Positions 9,492 to 19,618 of a stretch of DNA of 64,000 nucleotides are shown here, in pieces. The first letter of the stretch is position 1. Each line of letters starts with the position of its first letter. Position numbers and translations under genes: made by a program. A model generated the notes under the pieces. The model made no database searches. It was not told the DNA's origin and saw nothing but the letters and a program-made list of their open reading frames with translations. The stretch covers positions 744,001 to 808,000 of the forward strand of contig CP090851.1 in assembly GCA_041879415.1 (NCBI GenBank), given 5' to 3'. The DNA comes from Vibrio chagasii. GTDB taxonomy: Bacteria; Pseudomonadota; Gammaproteobacteria; Enterobacterales; Vibrionaceae.

Positions 9492-9929
9492 ATGGTCAAC
9501 AACAAGCTTCAGGCACACAGTCAAAAGCTCCAATCCCATCATAAGATGGTTCGATTTGCTGTGGTTGGTGCTGGTGGGTTTGTTGTTGATTGTGCGGTAT
9601 TTGCGTTGCTGCATTACATTGTTGGTTTGCCTTTAATGACGGCGAGAATAGGCTCGTTCATTGCTGCTGCAACGACAACGTGGTTTGGTAATCGCGTGCT
9701 GACTTTTGGGTTCAAGGGGCAGGGTTGTTGGTCTGATAAACTGATTCAGTGGCAAAAATTCATGTTCTCCGCATCGATATCAGCGGTACCTAACCTACTT
9801 TGCTTTAAGTTGATGGTAGAACTACTGCCAGTGTTTACTGGCGCTGTCTTTATCGCAATGGCAGTTGGTATCTTGGTCGGTATGGTGACTAACTACCTAT
9901 TTAGTCAATATTGGGTCTTTACTCGTTAA
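9492..9929 (+). CDS. GtrA-like membrane protein
   Basis: Small membrane protein of 145 residues with four hydrophobic helices and the GtrA family start (VRFAVVGAGGFVVDCAVFAL) plus the terminal NYLFSQYWVF block. GtrA proteins are thought to flip polyprenyl-phosphate sugars made by GtrB. In-frame GTG (9456) and ATG (9465) codons lie upstream and overlap the ArnT-like gene; AGGA about 7 bases before the ATG at 9492 favours this start. It completes the operon that begins with the GT2 gene and ends at a strong hairpin. Confidence 0.75.
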   Translation: MVNNKLQAHSQKLQSHHKMVRFAVVGAGGFVVDCAVFALLHYIVGLPLMTARIGSFIAAATTTWFGNRVLTFGFKGQGCWSDKLIQWQKFMFSASISAVPNLLCFKLMVELLPVFTGAVFIAMAVGILVGMVTNYLFSQYWVFTR

Positions 9930-9988
9930 ACTCTTTGTAATCATATAGCCAAGTGAAACCTTGATTAGTCATGTATAACAGACATTAA

Positions 9989-10014
9989 AAAGCGCAGCTA
10001 ATTAGCTGCGCTTT
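9989..10014. terminator. Strong bidirectional terminator
   Basis: Perfect 12-bp inverted repeat AAAGCGCAGCTA / TAGCTGCGCTTT with a 2-base centre, A-rich before and T-rich after (GTGTTTTTTG). It separates the converging GtrA-like and ygiQ genes. Confidence 0.85.
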
Positions 10015-10051
10015 GTGTTTTTGTGTTCGCTAATGGTATCGGCTTACAAGA

Positions 10052-12427
10052 TTAGCGTTGTGCGGCACGCTGACGGCTCTTTCCGTTACCTGCTGGTTTT
10101 CCACCTTGGCCATTACCACCTTTATTGCGGTTTGGTTTGCCATTGCCTTGCGATTGACCGCCCGGTCCTTTTTTGATGAAGCCCGTTGTTGGCTTACGAG
10201 AGTTTCCATTGCCGCCACCGTTACCTTGGCCACCATTGCTATTACCGTTAGGCTTCTTGCCACCTGGCTTAGGCTTGTTGCCACCAGATTTAGAGTGGTT
10301 ACGTGGCTTCTCGCCGCCTAGACCTGGTTGAGATTTGCTGTGCTTAGTAGCAAAACGTTGTGAGCCGTGACGACCAGACTTGCGACGCTGCGCTGGTGTT
10401 TGAGCATCAAAGTCATCCTCAGGAACCAAGCAACCTGGTTTATCACCAATGAGGTGTTTTTTACCCATGTCGATCAGCGCTTCACGAATCAGTTTCCAGT
10501 TCTCTGGATCGTGGTAGCGAAGCAGTGCTTTATGCAGACGACGTTGACGGTCACCTTTTGGCACAGGAATATCTTCACGTTTTTTGTACTTAACGCGTTT
10601 CAGAGGGTTTGTCTCTGAGTAGTACATCGACGTTGCGTTACACATTGGCGATGGGTAGAAGTTCTGTACTTGGTCACACTCGTAGTTGTGCTTTTTCAGC
10701 CACAATGCCAGGTTAAGCATGTCTTCATCTTCTGTGCCCGGGTGAGCTGAGATGAAGTAAGGAATTAGGTACTGTTTTTTACCGGCTTCAGCGCTGTACT
10801 TCTCGAACATCTCTTTGAAACGATCGTAAGTGCCCATACCCGGTTTCATCATCAGATCCAGAGGGCCTTTTTCAGTATGCTCTGGAGCAATCTTCAGATA
10901 GCCACCTACGTGGTGCGTTACAAGCTCACGCACGTATTCTGGTGATTCAATCGCCAAGTCGTAACGAACACCAGAAGCGATCATGATCTTCTTAACGCCT
11001 GGTACTTTTCTCGCTGAACGGTACAGGTCGATGGTGTGTTTGTGGTCTGTGTTTAGTTTCTCACAGATTTTCGGGAACACACACGATGGGCGACGACAGT
11101 TCACTTCTGCTTTCGGGTCTGAACAACCTAAACGATACATGTTCGCCGTAGGGCCGCCCAAGTCAGAAATAGTACCAGTAAAGCCAGGTACTTTATCTTT
11201 GATGTCTTCGATCTCATCCAAGATAGATTCTTTCGAACGGTTCTGGATGATACGACCTTCGTGCTCTGTGATTGAACAGAAAGAACAACCACCAAAACAA
11301 CCACGCATGATGTTCACCGAAGTTTTGATCATCTCGTAGGCTGGAATTTTTGCTTTGCCGTACATCGGGTGAGGCACACGCTTGTAAGCAAGACCGAACA
11401 CGTAATCCATCTCTTCTGTAGCTAGAGGGATTGGTGCTTGGTTAACCCAAAGCTCGCGGTCACCGTGACGTTGAATCAAAGCACGACCTGAATACGGGTT
11501 TGTCTCTAGGTGTAAGATACGGCTTGCGTGAGCGTAAAGGATACGGTCGTTGTTAAGCTTTTCAAACGCTGGAATACGTACTGCTGTCGTCTTCGCATCG
11601 TGACGAGAAGGACGAATCGTAATTGGCTGCGCTTTTGGTTCTTCGTCTTTTTTGGTATCGCATTGCGTTTCCACTTCGTACGGGTTTACTGGTACGTAAG
11701 CTTTGTTCGGCTTTTCGATACGAGAAGAGTCGATGATCTTGTAACCTTCAGGTGCAGCAGGCAGATTGATCGCCGTACCACGAATGTTTGTTAGGCTAGA
11801 GATATCTTCGCCATCAGCAAGGCGGTGTGCTACTTCTACTAGAGCACGCTCTGCGTTACCAAATAGTAGGATGTCCGCTTTTGCATCAAACAGTACAGAG
11901 CGACGAACTTTATCCGACCAGTAATCATAGTGTGCTACACGACGTAAGCTCGCTTCGATACCACCCAATACGATAGGTGTGCCTTTGTAGGCTTCACGAC
12001 AACGCTGAGAGTAAACCAGAGTTGCACGATCAGGACGCTTACCACCTTCGTTATTTGGTGTGTACGCATCATCGTGACGTAATTTGCGATCAGAGGTGTA
12101 GCGGTTGATCATGGAGTCCATGTTGCCCGCAGTGATGCCGAAGAATAGGTTAGGTTTGCCTAGCTTCATGAAGGCATCTTTATTGTCCCACTTTGGCTGA
12201 GCGATGATGCCCACGCGGAAACCTTGAGCTTCAAGAAGACGGCCGATGATAGCCATACCAAAGCTCGGGTGATCAACATAAGCGTCACCAGTTACGATAA
12301 TAATGTCACAGCTATCCCATCCAAGAGCATCCATCTCCTTTCTACTGGTAGGCAAAAAGGGTGCTGTTCCGTAGCACTCGGCCCAGTATTTTTTGTGTTC
12401 GTGAATAGGAGTGATATCGCTGTACAT
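10052..12427 (-). CDS. ygiQ: YgiQ-family radical SAM protein
   Basis: Large radical SAM protein of 791 residues. The family N-terminus with [19 protein letters not shown] is intact, and the Fe-S cluster motif [11 protein letters not shown] (Cys-x3-Cys-x2-Cys) binds the 4Fe-4S cluster that cleaves S-adenosylmethionine. The reaction carried out by YgiQ is not known. The start at 12427 matches the family start and has AGAGG upstream; an in-frame extension of 45 residues upstream is not part of the family. After about residue 690 the protein ends in a long low-complexity tail rich in Gly, Asn, Lys, Arg and Gln, which is far from globular and looks nucleic-acid-binding. Confidence 0.9.
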   Translation of the reverse strand: MYSDITPIHEHKKYWAECYGTAPFLPTSRKEMDALGWDSCDIIIVTGDAYVDHPSFGMAIIGRLLEAQGFRVGIIAQPKWDNKDAFMKLGKPNLFFGITAGNMDSMINRYTSDRKLRHDDAYTPNNEGGKRPDRATLVYSQRCREAYKGTPIVLGGIEASLRRVAHYDYWSDKVRRSVLFDAKADILLFGNAERALVEVAHRLADGEDISSLTNIRGTAINLPAAPEGYKIIDSSRIEKPNKAYVPVNPYEVETQCDTKKDEEPKAQPITIRPSRHDAKTTAVRIPAFEKLNNDRILYAHASRILHLETNPYSGRALIQRHGDRELWVNQAPIPLATEEMDYVFGLAYKRVPHPMYGKAKIPAYEMIKTSVNIMRGCFGGCSFCSITEHEGRIIQNRSKESILDEIEDIKDKVPGFTGTISDLGGPTANMYRLGCSDPKAEVNCRRPSCVFPKICEKLNTDHKHTIDLYRSARKVPGVKKIMIASGVRYDLAIESPEYVRELVTHHVGGYLKIAPEHTEKGPLDLMMKPGMGTYDRFKEMFEKYSAEAGKKQYLIPYFISAHPGTEDEDMLNLALWLKKHNYECDQVQNFYPSPMCNATSMYYSETNPLKRVKYKKREDIPVPKGDRQRRLHKALLRYHDPENWKLIREALIDMGKKHLIGDKPGCLVPEDDFDAQTPAQRRKSGRHGSQRFATKHSKSQPGLGGEKPRNHSKSGGNKPKPGGKKPNGNSNGGQGNGGGNGNSRKPTTGFIKKGPGGQSQGNGKPNRNKGGNGQGGKPAGNGKSRQRAAQR

Positions 12428-12664
12428 ATTTCGACCTCTGATTTTTGAGGCGGGAATTATAGCGGCATGCGCCCTGACTAGCCAGAAGAACATGCCCCTG
12501 TTAGTTTTGGCGTCTTTCGTCATTTTGCTGATAAAAACCACAAAAGAGCCAACCAACAGCATAGTTGAAGCCTTGAATAACGTCGCTAATTTGTGATTTT
12601 GATTAGTGTTCGCAGCAGTTTTTGATATTATTCGCGAAAATAAGTCTAGATAAGTAGATCCACA

Positions 12665-13345
12665 ATGGTCGAAACATTATTACTGCAATTTGCTCCGATG
12701 TTATTAGGAGCTCAACTGATCTTAACTCTGATCCTGGTAAAGGGTGATATTTGCCCTGGGCAACGTGGTCGTATCCACAAAATGCTACCAGCGATTGGCG
12801 TACTTTGGTTAGCCGTGGCTTCAGTCAAGGTCGAAGCGTTTCTTGTCGTGTTCGCAATCTTTTATTTCTATTCTCAAGTTCAGACTAAGAAAACACGTGA
12901 TTCGGGCCCGATTTGGGTGATGTATTTAGCGTGTGGTTTAGCGCTGTCTTATGTTGCTATTCAAGCATTTGAACAACCAACGGTGGTCGGCATTATTGCG
13001 ACATTACTGTTGGTGGTTTTGTTAGGTGCGGCGTTTGCTCATCTATTGCTGACTATCGCAAGAACGCGCTTACAAGCGTTTCACCGTGTTTTGCCAGTTG
13101 TAGGTGTATTAACAGGAATGTTGGTAGTACTAGCGACGGTTGTGAACGTTTACTCACTTTCTGAAGCTCAGTTAGAACCTGTTATCTCAGCATTGTTGTT
13201 CAGCTTCGCACTACTTATCTCTTCAATCGTGGTGTGGTGTTGGCACCTACTGTTTGTTAAAACGCCAGAGAAGGTGCAACTTACGGTGTCACTACTGATG
13301 TTGTTAGCCGCTGTCGTTGGCCTAACACCAATTTGGGCACTGTAA
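12665..13345 (+). CDS. Conserved inner-membrane protein of unknown function
   Basis: Predicted polytopic membrane protein of 226 residues with about seven hydrophobic helices separated by very short loops (for example [20 protein letters not shown] and the pair around residues 105-160). There are no recognisable catalytic motifs. It is monocistronic, divergent from ygiQ with about 240 bases between the start codons, and 98 bases before a DUF4250 gene. I do not recognise a family; transporter-like or lipid-related roles would be guesses. Confidence 0.6.
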   Translation: MVETLLLQFAPMLLGAQLILTLILVKGDICPGQRGRIHKMLPAIGVLWLAVASVKVEAFLVVFAIFYFYSQVQTKKTRDSGPIWVMYLACGLALSYVAIQAFEQPTVVGIIATLLLVVLLGAAFAHLLLTIARTRLQAFHRVLPVVGVLTGMLVVLATVVNVYSLSEAQLEPVISALLFSFALLISSIVVWCWHLLFVKTPEKVQLTVSLLMLLAAVVGLTPIWAL

Positions 13346-13443
13346 GCATTTCTGTGAATTAAGAAGTGTGATCTGTTTTTTAGCGTGGGGCGATTAAGCG
13401 TTCTAAACTTAATTCTAGTCAGAGTGTTCGTAAGGAGTACGAG

Positions 13444-13644
13444 ATGGATTTAAGTAACGTCAAAAGCCTAGATAGTATTATCTTGCTGGGAATAGTGAAT
13501 GAAAAGCTGCGCTTAGAGTGTGACAGTTTTGAAGAACTGATTAGCATGTATGAAATGGATATAGAAAGTGTCGTAGGTAAGCTAGACATGCTCGGCTATC
13601 AATACGATCCACTGACGAACCAATTTAAATCATACGCAAGATAA
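13444..13644 (+). CDS. DUF4250 domain-containing small protein
   Basis: A 66-residue soluble protein that matches the DUF4250 pattern: an N-terminal MDLSNVKSLDSIILLGIVN, a central acidic helix, and the terminal YDPLTNQFKSY. The family has no known function. AAGGAG stands about 7 bases before the ATG. A strong hairpin with a T-run follows, so it is the last gene of its transcript. Confidence 0.72.
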   Translation: MDLSNVKSLDSIILLGIVNEKLRLECDSFEELISMYEMDIESVVGKLDMLGYQYDPLTNQFKSYAR

Positions 13645-13694
13645 TCTATGTTTCGCGAATGAACAGGTATCGCTAAATCAATGCTGCGGAATCT

Positions 13695-13724
13695 AAAAAG
13701 TCACAGGTAATCTGTGACTTTTTT
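13695..13724. terminator. Rho-independent terminator
   Basis: AAAAAGTCACAG and CTGTGACTTTTT form a 12-bp stem with a 5-base loop and a T-run continuing to 13730. It lies between the DUF4250 gene and the converging metR gene and can act on both strands. Confidence 0.88.
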
Positions 13725-13762
13725 GTTTTTGTACTTTTGTATAGCTCTAATAGTTTATATAG

Positions 13763-14674
13763 CTAAACAACTTCAATTCCATCCAGGTGGCTCTTACTCT
13801 GCTGCCTTGCCGTGCTGAAGAATGCTTGCAGGTAACGCTTGTCTTTCTCTGAATTTCTCACCGCAGCAAACAGTCTTCTTGAAAGTCCTTTACCCAGCGG
13901 CTTACTAGCAATCAGCCCTTGTCTTGAAAACTCACTGATTGCCCAGTTTGGTAAGGCTGCAACTCCTAACCCGGCTGATACCATTTGCACTAACATCAAG
14001 GTGTTGTCTGCTTGCTTCCATTTCTTCGGTTCAATACCTGCAGGTTGCAAGAAGTGTTTCACCACATCTAAACGCTGTTTTTGAACTGGGTACGATAGCA
14101 TCGTGAGATCGCTAAGATCTTGTGGATCAATGCTTGGCTTCTCAGCCAAAGGTGAGTTAATTGCTGTGATCAATCGCATCTCGAAATCGAAAAGTGGCTC
14201 ATAGTGGATCTCAGAGCGAGGCTGAATATCTGAGGTGATCACTAGGTCCAACTCGCCAGCCATTAACGCAGGTAGGGGCTCAAAGCCAAAACCGGACGAG
14301 AAATCGAGAGTCACGCTTGGCCAAGCAACTTGATACTCCTTCAGAGCAGGCATTAACCATTGAAAACATGAGTGACACTCGATCGCCATGTGCAGGCGAC
14401 CATTCACGTCCTCCTTCAGACTCGCGAGTTCATTCTCTGCTTTGGCGATTCTTGGTTGAATCTCATCAGCGAGTTTTAGCAAGATCTCACCCTCTGAGGT
14501 GAACTTTACAGGCCGAGTTTTGCGTAGGAACAACTGCCCACCAATACGCGCCTCTAGGTCCTTCAATTGATGAGAAAGCGCCGACTGAGTCAGGTGAAGA
14601 GAGGTTGCTGTTGCGGTGAGTGAACCGCTGTCTCTTAAGGTCGTCAATGTTCGCAGATGTTTAAGCTCTATCAT
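13763..14674 (-). CDS. metR: MetR, LysR-type activator of methionine biosynthesis
   Basis: LysR-type regulator of 303 residues. The helix-turn-helix (residues ~18-37, GSLTATATSLHLTQSALSHQ) and the characteristic MetR effector domain region (MAIECHSCFQWLMPAL, GFGFEPLPALMAGELDLVIT, GLGVAALPNW) are present. MetR binds homocysteine as co-inducer and activates metE. The gene is divergent from metE with a 282-base shared regulatory region that carries MetJ-box-like tandem octamers and repeated TGAATATTT elements, so it fits the classical divergent metR-metE arrangement. Confidence 0.93.
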   Translation of the reverse strand: MIELKHLRTLTTLRDSGSLTATATSLHLTQSALSHQLKDLEARIGGQLFLRKTRPVKFTSEGEILLKLADEIQPRIAKAENELASLKEDVNGRLHMAIECHSCFQWLMPALKEYQVAWPSVTLDFSSGFGFEPLPALMAGELDLVITSDIQPRSEIHYEPLFDFEMRLITAINSPLAEKPSIDPQDLSDLTMLSYPVQKQRLDVVKHFLQPAGIEPKKWKQADNTLMLVQMVSAGLGVAALPNWAISEFSRQGLIASKPLGKGLSRRLFAAVRNSEKDKRYLQAFFSTARQQSKSHLDGIEVV

Positions 14675-14747
14675 GAGTTTTCCTCATATTCCCTAAGCTA
14701 ATTCAATATTTCTTAATAATCACCCTACGGGGTTTTTTATCATTTGT

Positions 14748-14771
14748 AAACGTCTAGATGTCCAGATGGAT
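14748..14771. promoter_or_regulatory. Candidate MetJ operator (three tandem met boxes)
   Basis: Three contiguous octamers AAACGTCT, AGATGTCC and AGATGGAT match the MetJ met-box consensus AGACGTCT at 7, 6 and about 4 of 8 positions. MetJ with S-adenosylmethionine binds tandem met boxes cooperatively. The site lies near the metR side of the metR-metE intergenic region, so it probably represses metR and perhaps metE when methionine is plentiful. Confidence 0.6.
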
Positions 14772-14800
14772 TTGATTAAATTAATCTCAGACTGCTTGAT

Positions 14801-14833
14801 GATGAATATTTTTAATAAACAAGATGAATATTT
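14801..14833. promoter_or_regulatory. Direct repeats, candidate MetR half-sites
   Basis: The 11-mer GATGAATATTT occurs at 14801-14811 and 14823-14833, 22 bases apart, that is two helical turns. MetR sites are built from TGAA/TTCA half-sites, and each repeat contains TGAA. The position upstream of metE fits activator binding, but the full palindromic consensus is not present. Confidence 0.4.
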
Positions 14834-14869
14834 GGACGTTGTTCATGGAGCTGATTCGGTAGATAGTTT

Positions 14870-14898
14870 AGCCATCCAGACGCCTTTTTGAGAAGGCG
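14870..14898 (+). promoter_or_regulatory. metE leader: second met-box pair and hairpin
   Basis: AGCCATCC and AGACGCCT (the latter 7 of 8 to the met box) are adjacent at 14870-14885. They overlap a small hairpin CGCCTT / AAGGCG at 14881-14898. In addition TCAGACTGC (from ~14787) and GCAGTCTGA (to ~14920) are complementary over 9 bases and would enclose the whole leader. These could be a MetJ operator at the metE promoter plus leader RNA structure. Confidence 0.45.
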
Positions 14899-14956
14899 CA
14901 ATTTTCAACAGGCAGTCTGAAAAGATACTAATAATTATTGAATAAGGAATCGGCTC

Positions 14957-17302
14957 ATGACGACAACAACGCATATTCTTGGCTACCCACGTATCGGTGA
15001 AAAACGCGAACTCAAATTCACACTAGAGAAATACTGGCGTGGGGAAATTGATCAATCTGAACTCAAACAACTAGGCAGCGAGCTGAGAAATCGTAACTGG
15101 AATGTACAAGCTGATGCGAATCTTAGCTTTGCAACTGCGGGTGACTTCGCATGGTACGACCATGTACTGACAACGACTTTACTTTTAGGGCACGCCCCCA
15201 AGCGTCATGCTGGTGGTAGCGAAGAGGAGAAAGCTTTCCCTGATTTAGATACCTTGTTCCGAGTGGGGCGCGGGCAATCACAAGTTGAAGCCGCTTGTTG
15301 TGGTGGGAAACATGCTTCTGAAGGCACAAAAGACAGCGCTGCAGCGTCAGACATGACTAAGTGGTTCAATACCAACTATCACTACATCGTTCCTGAGTTC
15401 AGTAAAGATGACTCATTTGAGGTGAGCTGGCCTCAATTGTTCGATGAAGTGAATGAAGCCGTTCAAGCAGGGCATAAGGTGAAACCTGTCCTTCTTGGCC
15501 CACTTTCTTACTTGTACTTAGGGAAAGAGGTGGAAGAGGGATTTGATCGCTTAACCCTATTGCCTCGCTTGTTAACAGCCTATCAAGCGATTTTGGCTAA
15601 GCTAGCCAAGTTGGGAGTTGAGTGGGTTCAAATCGATGAGCCAATTCTTGCCCTTGAGCTTGAAAAACAATGGGCCGATTCATTCAAACTAGCTTATCAA
15701 GTCATTCAAGGTGATGTGAAATTGCTGTTAACCACGTACTTCGACTCGGTGACAGACACCTTAGATAAAATCGTCAAACTGCCTGTTAACGGATTGCACA
15801 TCGATCTAGCTGCAGCGCCACAGCAGCTTGATGAAGTCGTAAGTCAATTGCCAGAAGGGTGGGTGCTGTCTGCCGGCATCATTAATGGACGCAATGTCTG
15901 GCGAGCAGATTTGGCTACTCAGCTTGAGTTACTGCGACCAGTGAAAGAGAGGCTAGGCGATAAGCTGTGGGTGGCAAGTTCATGTTCGCTGCTTCATAGT
16001 CCCGTTGATTTAGAGTTAGAAGATTCACTCAGCGAAGAAGTGAAGAGCTGGTTTGCTTTCGCTAAACAGAAAGTCACAGAGGTTAGCTTGTTGGGTGCGG
16101 CGCTAGACGGCGATCAAAATGCCATTTTAGCGTGTGAGACTTATAGCCAGCCGATTGTGGCTCGCAAGAGTGCAACCCATGTTAATAAGCCACAGGTACA
16201 GGCTCGCCTCAACACGATTACTAAAGCACTAGCTGACCGTAGTGCTCCTTACCCAGAGCGAGCAGCACATCAGTCGGAAGTTTTAGGTTTACCATTACTG
16301 CCAACGACTACGATTGGCTCTTTCCCACAGACTGGTGAGATACGTGTTCAGCGCAGCGCTTATCGCAGCGGGAAGTTGAGTGAAGCGGAATACACGACTG
16401 CACTAAAAGGTCATATCGCAGATGCGGTGAAGCGCCAAGAAGCACTCGATTTGGATGTGTTGGTACACGGTGAAGCGGAACGCAACGACATGGTGGAGTA
16501 CTTTGCAGAGAACTTAGCTGGCTTTCAAACAACAAAGTTTGGATGGGTACAAAGCTACGGCTCTCGCTGCGTGAAACCTGCGATTGTGGTAGCGGACATT
16601 GAACGTGAAAAACCGATGACGGTTGAGTGGTCGACTTATGCGCAATCACTGACATCTAAGCAGATGAAAGGCATGTTAACGGGCCCGGTCACTATTTTGT
16701 GTTGGACGTTCCCGCGTGAGGATATCTCGCGTAAAGAGATCACTAATCAGTTGGCATTTGCGCTGCGTGATGAAGTGTCTGATTTGCAAGATGCAGGGAT
16801 CAACATTATTCAAATTGATGAACCTGCTATTCGTGAAGGTCTGCCTCTGAAAAAACGCGACCATGCAGAATACTTAGAGTGGGCGGTTGATGCCTTTAAG
16901 ATCTCCGCGGCGAGTGCTAAACCAGAGACTCAGATTCACACTCATATGTGTTATAGCGAGTTCAATGAAATTATCGACTCAGTTGCCGCATTAGACGCTG
17001 ATGTGATTACTATTGAGACGTCTCGTTCGAATATGGAACTGCTTAAAGCGTTTGAAGAGTTTAACTACCCGAATGCGATTGGCCCAGGTGTTTATGATAT
17101 TCATTCACCAAACATCCCATCACAAGAGTGGATTATTAGCCTGCTTAAGAAAGCGGCGGGAAAAATACCAGCTGAACGCTTATGGGCAAACCCAGATTGT
17201 GGTCTTAAAACTCGTAATTGGGCGGAGACGGAAGCGGCATTGACTAATCTTGTTTCAGCAACCAAAACACTACGCAAAGAGTGGGAATCTGTTGAGGCAT
17301 AG
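14957..17302 (+). CDS. metE: Cobalamin-independent methionine synthase MetE
   Basis: Cytosolic 5-methyltetrahydropteroyltriglutamate-homocysteine methyltransferase of 781 residues, the last step of methionine synthesis without vitamin B12. The N-terminal half starts with [17 protein letters not shown]; the C-terminal catalytic half carries [10 protein letters not shown], the homocysteine/zinc regions [24 protein letters not shown] (zinc-binding His and Cys) and the final zinc Cys in [11 protein letters not shown]. Length and motifs are complete. AAGGAA precedes the ATG by 7 bases. Regulation by MetR and MetJ is supported by the divergent metR gene and the operator-like elements upstream. Confidence 0.97.
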   Translation: MTTTTHILGYPRIGEKRELKFTLEKYWRGEIDQSELKQLGSELRNRNWNVQADANLSFATAGDFAWYDHVLTTTLLLGHAPKRHAGGSEEEKAFPDLDTLFRVGRGQSQVEAACCGGKHASEGTKDSAAASDMTKWFNTNYHYIVPEFSKDDSFEVSWPQLFDEVNEAVQAGHKVKPVLLGPLSYLYLGKEVEEGFDRLTLLPRLLTAYQAILAKLAKLGVEWVQIDEPILALELEKQWADSFKLAYQVIQGDVKLLLTTYFDSVTDTLDKIVKLPVNGLHIDLAAAPQQLDEVVSQLPEGWVLSAGIINGRNVWRADLATQLELLRPVKERLGDKLWVASSCSLLHSPVDLELEDSLSEEVKSWFAFAKQKVTEVSLLGAALDGDQNAILACETYSQPIVARKSATHVNKPQVQARLNTITKALADRSAPYPERAAHQSEVLGLPLLPTTTIGSFPQTGEIRVQRSAYRSGKLSEAEYTTALKGHIADAVKRQEALDLDVLVHGEAERNDMVEYFAENLAGFQTTKFGWVQSYGSRCVKPAIVVADIEREKPMTVEWSTYAQSLTSKQMKGMLTGPVTILCWTFPREDISRKEITNQLAFALRDEVSDLQDAGINIIQIDEPAIREGLPLKKRDHAEYLEWAVDAFKISAASAKPETQIHTHMCYSEFNEIIDSVAALDADVITIETSRSNMELLKAFEEFNYPNAIGPGVYDIHSPNIPSQEWIISLLKKAAGKIPAERLWANPDCGLKTRNWAETEAALTNLVSATKTLRKEWESVEA

Positions 17303-17335
17303 TTCAGTCTAGGATTTTGATTGTTCAATAAAATA

Positions 17336-17359
17336 AAGGCCTCGTAAATGCGAGGCCTT
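17336..17359. terminator. Terminator after metE
   Basis: AAGGCCTCG and CGAGGCCTT pair perfectly over 9 bp with a 6-base loop, then CTAGTTTTATATTT. It lies between metE and the converging pilotin-like gene. Confidence 0.85.
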
Positions 17360-17388
17360 CTAGTTTTATATTTGGTCGAATCTTGAAT

Positions 17389-17784
17389 CTAGCTGTCGGT
17401 CTGACACGTATCTTTGCTGATAAGCTTCTCGACCATCAGTTGTCCGCGTGTATTGCGAATCTTGATGTTGTAAGCCAAGCCCATATCTAGGTTTGCTCTT
17501 ACCTCTGAGTTGGTGCAGTAGCTATTCACACTCATATCGACAACTTGGTTTAAAGGCTTAGCACCTTTAGCATCTTGGTTGTAAATCATCATGATTTCGA
17601 TCACGGTGTTTTTTGCCAGCACTCGCATAACAGACAGTGGGCCATACTCAATTGGCAGGCCTGCAGATAACACGCCAGCACGGTGCTGCGCCATCATCTC
17701 GAGTTGTCTTTGTTGGTCTTGCTCACTTGAAGCACAGCCTGCAAGCAGAACTGCCGCCAGTGAGCTAATAATCCATTTTTTCAC
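17389..17784 (-). CDS. aspS: GspS/AspS-type type II secretion pilotin lipoprotein
   Basis: A lipoprotein of 131 residues. The signal peptide ends in the lipobox LLAGCASS, so Cys17 would be lipidated. The mature part (HRAGVLSAGLPIEYGPLSVM, then EIMMIYNQDAKGAKP, SYCTNSEVRANLD and KIRNTRGQLMVE) resembles the Vibrio AspS pilotin, which carries the GspD secretin to the outer membrane for type II secretion assembly. Two Cys residues (in SYCT and DTCQT) probably form the disulfide seen in that family. It is one base from yciI on the same strand, which suggests a shared transcript. AspS genes often stand away from the main gsp cluster, as here. Confidence 0.7.
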   Translation of the reverse strand: MKKWIISSLAAVLLAGCASSEQDQQRQLEMMAQHRAGVLSAGLPIEYGPLSVMRVLAKNTVIEIMMIYNQDAKGAKPLNQVVDMSVNSYCTNSEVRANLDMGLAYNIKIRNTRGQLMVEKLISKDTCQTDS

Positions 17785-17785
17785 G

Positions 17786-18082
17786 TTAAAATACTTTCTT
17801 GAATGGTTTTACGATGACATTTTGGTAGACGCCTGCATCAATGTACGGGTCTGCGTCTGCCCACGCCTGCGCGTCTTCTAAAGAGTTAAACTCAGCGATT
17901 ACCGTTGAACCTGTGAAACCAGTTTCGCCTGGGTTATCTGAATCAATCGCTGGCATTGGGCCTGCTGTTAATAGTCGGCCTTCATCGTGAAGTGTTTGTA
18001 GGCGTTCTAGGTGTTGTGGGCGAACACTGAGGCGTTTTTCTAATGAATTTTCGACATCTTGAGAGAAAATCACGTACCACAT
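17786..18082 (-). CDS. yciI: YciI family protein
   Basis: Small soluble protein of 98 residues with the YCII fold, a dimeric ferredoxin-like barrel. The N-terminal [18 protein letters not shown], the [18 protein letters not shown] segment (conserved His and Arg) and the [19 protein letters not shown] ending match E. coli YciI. An active-site His-Asp pair is proposed for the family, but no substrate is known. It lies in the same direction as yciA and yciB, the usual gamma-proteobacterial neighbourhood. Confidence 0.9.
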   Translation of the reverse strand: MWYVIFSQDVENSLEKRLSVRPQHLERLQTLHDEGRLLTAGPMPAIDSDNPGETGFTGSTVIAEFNSLEDAQAWADADPYIDAGVYQNVIVKPFKKVF

Positions 18083-18268
18083 ATTGGTATATCCTTATTT
18101 TACTTCACTGAATTGGGGAGATTATAAAATAGCTATCTTGCTAATTTACGCGAACTAATTGGTATTGGAAGAGCTAATGATAAGAAATTGTGAATTGGTG
18201 CGAGAGACTTGTATGGTCTTTAGTAATTCCATTGATTAAAACTAAAGACCATTGCCGTAGTTAAAAGG

Positions 18269-18667
18269 TTATTTCTTAATGGTTCGAGGCTTGCCACTTT
18301 CATCTACGGCTACGTAGTTGAATGTTGCACCACATACCTTGTAGCGGTCGCCAATGCCGTGATCCAGTACCGGCTTCACCCAAACCTCCAAGTCGATATT
18401 CATCGAGCTACGACCAATTTTAGTGCAATCGCCATAAACACATACCACGTCACCAACGGATACAGGTTGCTTGAATTCAATGCTCGATACTGACACGGTA
18501 ACTATCTTGCCGTTAGAGATCTCTTTTGCCAAGATGCCGCCCGCTAGGTCGAGCTGAGACATTATCCAACCACCGAAGATTTGACCTGCTGCATTGGTAT
18601 CAGAAGGCATCGCTAATGTGCGAAGAAGTAGGGAACCAATTGGGTTCAAAGTTGATTGAATCGTCAT
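18269..18667 (-). CDS. yciA: Acyl-CoA thioesterase YciA
   Basis: Hotdog-fold acyl-CoA thioester hydrolase of 132 residues that cleaves a wide range of acyl-CoAs. The motif TLAMPSDTNAAGQIFGGWIM holds the conserved Asn-Ala-x-Gly-x-Ile-Phe-Gly-Gly around the active-site Asp/Asn, and VTVSVSSIEFKQPVSVGDV follows, as in YciA and HI0827. Length is typical. It is followed by yciI and preceded by yciB on the same strand, with a terminator between yciB and yciA. Confidence 0.93.
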   Translation of the reverse strand: MTIQSTLNPIGSLLLRTLAMPSDTNAAGQIFGGWIMSQLDLAGGILAKEISNGKIVTVSVSSIEFKQPVSVGDVVCVYGDCTKIGRSSMNIDLEVWVKPVLDHGIGDRYKVCGATFNYVAVDESGKPRTIKK

Positions 18668-18837
18668 TGTTGTACTCTTGGTGGTATTGATTATCTAAAT
18701 AAAAACAGAAGTGTTGGTGAAGCGCATTTGCAAACGAGCGCAATGAACAACAGAGATCAGATAGCCAATGATTTAGTGCGATTTACATTAAATAATAGGC
18801 TTTATTTTGACCAGTTTCCGCAACACAAAAAAGCCAA

Positions 18838-18866
18838 CGGCCAATGATCACGAGTATCATTGGCCG
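18838..18866 (-). terminator. Terminator between yciB and yciA
   Basis: CGGCCAATGAT and ATCATTGGCCG form an 11-bp stem with a 7-base loop; on the minus strand it is followed by TTGGCTTTTTTG. It ends the yciB transcript before yciA. Confidence 0.75.
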
Positions 18867-18927
18867 CTAGGTATAGCATATTGACAAGAATTGTAACAAA
18901 AACGGAATGAGGACTCACCCCTTGGGG

Positions 18928-19509
18928 TTACTTCTCGTCAGTATTTTTATCAGTTAGCTCTTGTTGCTCTTTTTGGAGCTGTTGCTCTTTTGGTAAATGC
19001 TTATAGATGTAGACACCCGTAAGCAGCGTGAATAGTAATGTCGCTATTAGCAGGCCAAACACCTTGAAGTTAACCCACACATCTAATGGTAGGTTAAAAG
19101 CAACATAGACGTTGATGATTGCGCATAGAGTGAAGAAGAGTGTCCATGCCCAGTTGATCTTGCCCCACACCGCATCCGGAAGTGTAATTTCTTTGCCCAA
19201 CATGCCTTTAATCGCAGGTTTCCCCATTAGGTGGCTTGCGGTTAGGCCAATAGCAAATAAGGTATAAACGATAGTGACTTTCCATTTAATGAAGTTGTCG
19301 TCGTGTAAGAAGATGGTCATTCCACCAAATACCGCGACCATCAGAAACGTTATCACCTGCATTTTTTCTACTTTTTTGTAGATGAAGTACGTCAAAACGA
19401 TTTGAAGTGCAGAAGCGACAATCAATGCCCCGGTAGCAGTATAGATGTCGTACATCTTGTAGAGCGCGAAGAAAATGATGAGAGGGATGAAATCAAGAAT
19501 CTGTTTCAT
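18928..19509 (-). CDS. yciB: Inner-membrane septation protein A (YciB)
   Basis: Polytopic inner-membrane protein of 193 residues from the chosen start. [20 protein letters not shown] is the family N-terminus, followed by four more helices and the conserved [18 protein letters not shown] block. YciB takes part in cell envelope and division processes in enterics and interacts with divisome proteins. A start 15 codons upstream is in frame but is outside the family and has no better ribosome-binding site. The tail after residue 165 is charged and Gln/Glu/Lys-rich. Confidence 0.92.
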   Translation of the reverse strand: MKQILDFIPLIIFFALYKMYDIYTATGALIVASALQIVLTYFIYKKVEKMQVITFLMVAVFGGMTIFLHDDNFIKWKVTIVYTLFAIGLTASHLMGKPAIKGMLGKEITLPDAVWGKINWAWTLFFTLCAIINVYVAFNLPLDVWVNFKVFGLLIATLLFTLLTGVYIYKHLPKEQQLQKEQQELTDKNTDEK

Positions 19510-19618
19510 GTGGACTGAATATCCGGTTAGTTGAGTTACCGACAGTCTAACCAAAATTGCCTCGATGCTAAATAGCTCGAGACAATTGGGTACTAAACTG
19601 ACGATGTTTGGCTGAAAT

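Noticed and set aside
14675..14956. Cobalamin or SAM riboswitch in the metE leader
   Set aside because: The conserved boxes of these riboswitches are not visible; MetJ/MetR elements explain the region better.
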